Shown: positions 15,787 through 17,429 of the stretch, in pieces
Layout: every line of letters begins with the position of its first letter
Position numbering within the stretch: the first letter of the stretch is position 1
Source: Bacteroidales bacterium UBA4345
GTDB lineage: Bacteria; Bacteroidota; Bacteroidia; Bacteroidales; Paludibacteraceae
Length of the DNA stretch: 17,429 bases
Assembly: GCA_002396385.1 (NCBI GenBank)
Contig: DGTD01000123.1
Coordinates: 1-17,429, forward strand
Reading direction: 5' to 3'
Program-made: the position numbers and the translations under genes
The notes under the pieces: generated by a model
Databases searched by the model: none
Seen by the model: only the letters and a program-made list of their open reading frames with translations
Told to the model about the DNA's origin: nothing

Positions 15787-16710
15787 TTACTGTTCAAGAA
15801 TTTTCACAAGTCGTTCAATGCATTTTTTCTTATGTTCCATATTCGGGTGGACATACAGGTTCATAGTAGTGCTTACATCGGCATGGCCAAGCAAAACGCT
15901 CACCGTCTTATAGTCGCAGTTGTTTTCAATGCAACGTGTAGCAAAACTGTGTCTCAGTCCATGAAACTTCAATTTTGCAATACCGAGTTTGGAAAGAACC
16001 TTATTGTAATAGTTTCTGTAAGTTCTAGGCTCTATTGGTTTTTCACTGTTTGATATTATGTAGAAATCCTTGTTCACCACTTTCCTAAGTTCCTTTAAAA
16101 CCTTTTGAAGTTTCTTGTTCATGGGAATGGTCCGGTTGCTGCTCGCCGTTTTTGGCGTACTCACAACCACCCTGCTTTTCCGTTGGCCATTGTCAATCGT
16201 GTAGATTCGTTCAATTGTTCTGTTAATAGTCAAGGTGTTATTGCTGACATTGTAATCACTCCATTTCAAACCACAAACCTCTCCAATTCTGAGCCCAGTA
16301 AATAGGCATATTTGGAGACCCAGATTCTTGAATGTGAAATTTTCCTTTACATACTTCACAATTTTCTGTTGGTCTGTCACTGTCATAACTTCAAGTTCAA
16401 TCTGCTCACGTCTTGTAGGGAAAATGATTTCCCAATCTGTCCGGTTGTCCCATCCCGCATGCTTGTTTGCCCATCTCACCACCATCTTTAGCACAATTAA
16501 GACGTCCTTGGTCGTTCTCTCAGAAAGACCCTTGTCCAGTTTGTCTACCACAAACTGCTGGACGTCCTTTTCCTCAATCATTGTTCTGTCACCAAAGGCA
16601 GGCAACAAATGGGTTTGCAACTGTAGGCCGTACACAGCCATTGTCGTTTCCTTGACAAACCGTTGTTTGTCCCTCTTCCATTCGGAAGTGATTTCTCTAA
16701 ATGTTTTCAT
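15787..16710 (-). CDS. Tyrosine recombinase (XerD/phage integrase family), probable hsdS invertase
   Basis: A 307-aa site-specific recombinase. Residues ~1-100 are the SAM-like core-binding domain. Residues ~110-307 are the catalytic domain with every active-site residue: R141 in TGLRIGE, K187 in TPKTASSNRTI, H250/R253 in FHGLRHSFATR, H276 in LLGHADVSTT and the nucleophile Y286 in MNLYVHPN. It is therefore likely active. It starts about 60 bases from, and divergent to, an hsdS frame that lacks a start codon. In Bacteroidales such a neighbour usually inverts hsdS segments and so switches type I restriction specificity; it could otherwise be the integrase of an element that carries the restriction locus. 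The base composition is more AT-rich than sbcC. No convincing TAnnTTTG promoter was found upstream. Confidence 0.88.
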   Translation of the reverse strand: MKTFREITSEWKRDKQRFVKETTMAVYGLQLQTHLLPAFGDRTMIEEKDVQQFVVDKLDKGLSERTTKDVLIVLKMVVRWANKHAGWDNRTDWEIIFPTRREQIELEVMTVTDQQKIVKYVKENFTFKNLGLQICLFTGLRIGEVCGLKWSDYNVSNNTLTINRTIERIYTIDNGQRKSRVVVSTPKTASSNRTIPMNKKLQKVLKELRKVVNKDFYIISNSEKPIEPRTYRNYYNKVLSKLGIAKLKFHGLRHSFATRCIENNCDYKTVSVLLGHADVSTTMNLYVHPNMEHKKKCIERLVKILEQ

Positions 16711-16795
16711 TATAAGTAATGTTAAAGTTTACCCTAATGAATAACATTGATTATCCTTTTTACCTAATGCGCCCCTTTTGAGATTCCCGGAGTTT
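16711..16795. other. Possible recombination-site region between recombinase and hsdS
   Basis: Between the divergent genes are AATGTTA (16718-16724) and TAACATT (16742-16748), a 7-bp inverted repeat, and an imperfect direct repeat of the form TTTACC(C)TAATG at 16727-16739 and 16758-16768. The second copy leads directly into the conserved hsdS N-terminal codons (APLLRFPEF). In known hsdS inversion loci the crossover occurs in such conserved N-terminal or linker DNA. Assignment as a crossover or arm site is inference. Confidence 0.35.
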
Positions 16796-17429
16796 AAGGA
16801 CGAGTGGAAGGAAAACACACTTAACGATATAGCAGATTTTTCAAAAGGGCAGGGAATTTCAAAAGACCAAAGAAGTGAAGATGGAACTCCCTGTATACTC
16901 TATGGAGAACTATACACTACATATTCGTCGGAGATTATCGACAAAGTATTTAGTAAAACAGATATAGACTCTAAAAAACTTGTGAAAAGCAAGGTTAATG
17001 ATATAATTATTCCTGCATCTGGGGAAACTGCAATTGATATTGCAACTGCACGCTGCGTAAAAAATGATAATGTTTTGTTAGGTGGTGACTTGAATATTAT
17101 TCGAATGAAAGACAAGAAAAATCTAGGTGATTTTTTCAGTTATGAATTAAATGGAATAAGACGCTATGATATTGCGCAAATTGCCCAGGGTGTTTCTGTG
17201 GTACATTTGCATGCAAGTGATCTAAAAGGCTTAAACGTGCGTGTTCCATCATTTCAAGAACAGCGTAAAATTGCGGGCTTTCTTTCACTGTTGGATAAGC
17301 GTATCGAGTTGCAAAAGTCGGCCATTGAGAAATTAAAGTCGCTAATGGCGGGGATTAGGAAATACGCACAAAGTCTAAATTCCTGTAAGAGAACATTTCT
17401 TCGTGATGGAAAAAACGCATCATATCCAC
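16751..17429 (+). CDS. hsdS: Type I restriction specificity subunit HsdS, startless and cut by window end
   Basis: This open frame runs from just after an in-frame TGA (16748-16750) to the edge of the window, about 226 codons. It begins ...NAPLLRFPEFKDEWKE, the usual opening of HsdS proteins, then shows target-recognition domain 1 (~20-150; SKGQG, IIPASGETAIDIA, GGDLNIIR), the central conserved helix region (~167-207; QEQRKIAGFLSLLDKRIE) and the first residues of target-recognition domain 2. HsdS gives the HsdR/HsdM complex its DNA target. There is no in-frame ATG or GTG before the conserved opening, only TTG at 16778; the nearby ATG at 16767 is out of frame and stops after four codons. This suggests a silent cassette awaiting inversion rather than an expressed gene. 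No hsdR or hsdM lies in the window. Confidence 0.82.

Noticed and set aside
16767..16780. ATG at 16767 as the start of hsdS
   Set aside because: It is in another frame and meets TGA after four codons; only a frameshift would join it to the HsdS frame.
16900..17115. 71-codon minus-strand frame inside hsdS
   Set aside because: It lies opposite target-recognition domain 1 of a clear HsdS frame and has no own signals or domain.

Overview
The window looks like a chromosomal segment of a Bacteroidales bacterium (Prevotella/Porphyromonas/Parabacteroides-like; genus not resolved). The reasons are a secreted multidomain protein ending in a type IX secretion (T9SS) sorting domain, several promoters of the Bacteroidetes form (TTTG-like -33 box, TAnnTTTG -7 box), few Shine-Dalgarno sequences, and a truncated hsdS next to a tyrosine recombinase, an arrangement known from Bacteroidales phase-variable type I restriction loci.

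Left part (1-4450): a broken RHS core fragment is followed by a frameshifted ~140-bp relic of a T9SS sorting-domain gene. Next comes a two-gene minus-strand module: an XRE regulator and a SauUSI-like PLD-nuclease/SF2-helicase/DUF3427 protein, i.e. a probable type IV (modification-dependent) restriction enzyme. The relic is a near copy of the 3' end of the cotH-like gene on the other side of the module, so the restriction module is bracketed by direct repeats.

Middle (4453-11780): a large secreted CotH-kinase/lamin-tail protein; an XRE + zinc-ribbon regulator divergent from a membrane-anchored transglutaminase-like protein; and an isolated gene for a metzincin-like HExxHxxGxxD metallopeptidase with a very acidic tail. 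That gene is flanked by two nearly identical ~110-bp direct repeats. Each repeat reads, on the minus strand, as a complete small-RNA gene: a good promoter, about 75 nt, and an intrinsic terminator with a base-pair-preserving change at the stem base. This duplicated candidate sRNA is the most novel item in the window.

Right part (11831-17429): the housekeeping sbcD-sbcC operon (Mre11/Rad50-type hairpin nuclease) ends at a terminator shared with a convergent tyrosine recombinase. Divergent from the recombinase is an hsdS (type I restriction specificity) reading frame that has no start codon and runs off the window. This looks like a silent cassette of an hsdS inversion system, with the partner genes beyond the right edge.

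Overall, conserved functions (sbcCD and the secreted protein) are interleaved with two DNA-restriction loci and several decayed remnants. No rRNA, tRNA or CRISPR array was seen.
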